Assembly: GCA_036244855.1 (NCBI GenBank)
Contig: BQKZ01000261.1
Location: forward strand, 1-64,000
Direction of reading: 5' to 3'
Source: Temnopleurus reevesii
Taxonomy: Eukaryota; Echinodermata; Echinoidea; Temnopleuroida; Temnopleuridae
Length of the DNA: 64,000 bases
Below, in pieces: positions 62,733-64,000 of the stretch (positions within the stretch are counted from its first letter, which is position 1; each line of letters begins with the position of its first letter). The notes under the pieces are model-generated. The model was not told where the DNA came from, ran no database searches, and was given only the letters and a program-made list of their open reading frames with translations. Both the position numbers and the translations under genes were made by a program.

Positions 62733-62890
62733 CTGCCAATACACAGCCGGGCCGTGCAACACAACTGTGTCAATCGCCCGGTGAGCCTTCAATCACGATC
62801 ACTTGTTAAATGAATAAAAGAAAGCAAAGAGAAAAACCTCCATCTTTGGAAGTTGCACCACTCGAAAGTGAAAAGTTGGAGAGCGACGCA
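62733..62890 (-). other. Candidate noncoding first exon
   Basis: Downstream of the putative promoter on the minus strand, a stretch of about 160 nt ends at a good donor, TTGGCAG|GTACTT. It contains a short upstream ORF starting MEVFLFAFF and ending after 14 codons. No long ORF passes into the phase needed by the 42.9-kb exon, so it would be 5' UTR. It is comparatively CpG-rich. Linking it to the minus-strand gene is inference. Confidence 0.3.
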
Positions 62891-62892
62891 GT

Positions 62893-62952
62893 GCTGGGAC
62901 AACTTCTATAGAACGATTTACAAATATAGTCGCTCGAGAGCGATTATTGGTG
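62893..62952 (-). promoter_or_regulatory. Possible TATA/CCAAT promoter, minus strand
   Basis: Read on the minus strand, ACCAAT (around 62946-62951) is followed about 20 nt later by CTATATTTG (62921-62929). A plausible start region lies near 62890, at roughly the spacing expected of a TATA promoter. The palindrome CGCTCTCGAGCG (62931-62942) lies between them. The upstream strand becomes ordinary AT-rich DNA. Such motifs occur by chance, so this is tentative. Confidence 0.3.
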
Positions 62953-64000
62953 GACAGGGGACCTACTTTAGGGTGTTTTTATTTTTCCTTTAAGAGGGTA
63001 ATTAGAGCATATCAAGGAACGTACATGCACATGCATACTAAGTCAGGTGATTGGTCACATGACCCAGATACTTGGGACAGTAGGCTATGTATAGGTTAAA
63101 CAAACAATCTCTTTTCTGAGAGTGTTGATGTGGGCAAAACGAAATAAGTTTGAGTGTGGGATAGAGCCTAAACTTTATATGACCCCAATAAGTAATTTCC
63201 AATCTTTCTAAAGCCCCTCATGATTCTGATGCTAAAAGTTGAAATGACAATCACATGGCCAGGATGGAATAAACATTTGAAGAGATATTACTCGTTTATT
63301 CATGAATTACTACTACTCTACATGGCAAATATTTCAGCAAACAGATATTTTGCCTATTTGGGACCATATTGATGAATAATATGATTGTAAATATTTTGCA
63401 TACACAAGTTCACTAAATTTTAGACTTAATAAGATATATGAGCGAGTTATTATTTTCACATTTTTTGTTGATTTCACTTACTAAAATGCTCATAGACTTG
63501 GATACAATGATCTTTCATATTTTGGGCTTTAAATATCGAAAGAATACTGAGGGTTCTTTTTTTTGCATTATAAGCATGACCAACATTGGCCATTAAACCA
63601 GTATCCCTTCCGAGCAAGCTCAATTTAACCACCAAACAGAGATAGAAGCACAGGATGAGCTCAAGTTAGGAAGAACAATTCTGGAAAAAAAGACAATTCT
63701 GGAAGAAAATGAGGGGATGATACATTGGCCTAGAGTAGGGATAAAAGGCATTAAGGTTTGTTCACATATGAGTTGCGTTACCGAGATGGTTGCGTTGTGA
63801 TATTTTAGGCACTGTTACACATGTCTTTACAAAGTTCCAAGAAGCTGACCAATAATAACAAGGGACAATACTGTTCATGTATTTCAGTATACAATTCAGA
63901 ATATGTTTACTGTATTAATCAAATCTATGATTCTTGAAGTATAAATCTGAACATAAAAAATACTTCTGTTAATTCGTCTCTCTACATAGAAAGTTTTATA
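62953..64000. other. Right flank of the window
   Basis: Ordinary AT-rich DNA to the end of the window. It would be the upstream flank of the candidate promoter. No exon or repeat was recognised. Confidence 0.4.

Noticed and set aside
1..64000. Hunt for a prokaryotic-type defence system, CRISPR array, operon or tRNA gene
   Set aside because: The window is eukaryotic intron and flank. The regular repeats are satellites without spacer structure, and the only tRNA-like signals are SINE B-boxes.

Overview
The window looks like a piece of a nuclear genome from a marine deuterostome invertebrate, most likely an echinoderm and possibly a sea urchin. It is AT-rich and has long introns with consensus GT-AG sites. 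It is crowded with short foldback elements, tRNA-type SINE pieces, LINE 3' ends, minisatellites and simple repeats. There are no bacterial operons, CRISPR arrays, rRNA genes or phage-like blocks. The species is an inference; no single marker in the window fixes it.

The only gene I can support well is a multi-exon gene on the minus strand. I assembled eight exons by hand: 42897-42964, 30868-30911, 21262-21417, 12535-12638, 8488-8577, 6609-6657, 4964-5652 and 1881-1940. Each has an AG acceptor and a GT donor. The reading-frame phase agrees at all seven junctions, and together they give 1260 nt (420 codons) of open frame. The encoded protein is basic and Ser/Gly-rich near its N terminus. Next comes a compact, probably folded segment, then a Lys/Arg/Glu-rich linker and a long disordered Ser/Pro/acidic region with a PPPYY motif. 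I do not recognise the family. The gene probably continues past position 1. A TATA/CCAAT-like promoter and a noncoding first exon near 62.7-62.95 kb are possible but unproven.

The Ser/Gly exon at 21.3 kb is followed in the intron by two partial copies of itself. One keeps its splice acceptor; the other has lost it and abuts a LINE tail. The whole block lies between two SINE copies in opposite orientation. The 44-nt exon at 30.9 kb is not a multiple of three, and both including and skipping it leave an open frame with a different possible start codon.

Region by region. 1-6.7 kb: 3' exons, a foldback element and a GAT/ATG microsatellite. 6.7-21 kb: internal exons, the C-terminal end of a LINE reverse transcriptase (17.5 kb) and a 485-bp duplication around a single N. 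21-31 kb: the duplicated exon block, a 590-bp palindromic MITE, a three-unit array of 690-bp repeats containing foldbacks, and the 44-nt exon. 31-43 kb: intron with a second palindromic MITE, a 703-bp assembly gap and the first coding-compatible exon. 43-64 kb: upstream sequence with a 1.2-kb polypurine higher-order minisatellite, nested satellite repeats with a GGACGCAC minisatellite, several other tandem arrays and MITEs, a small BTB-like ORF, and the candidate promoter.

Most short ORFs in the window lie in repeats or are chance open frames and are not annotated as genes.
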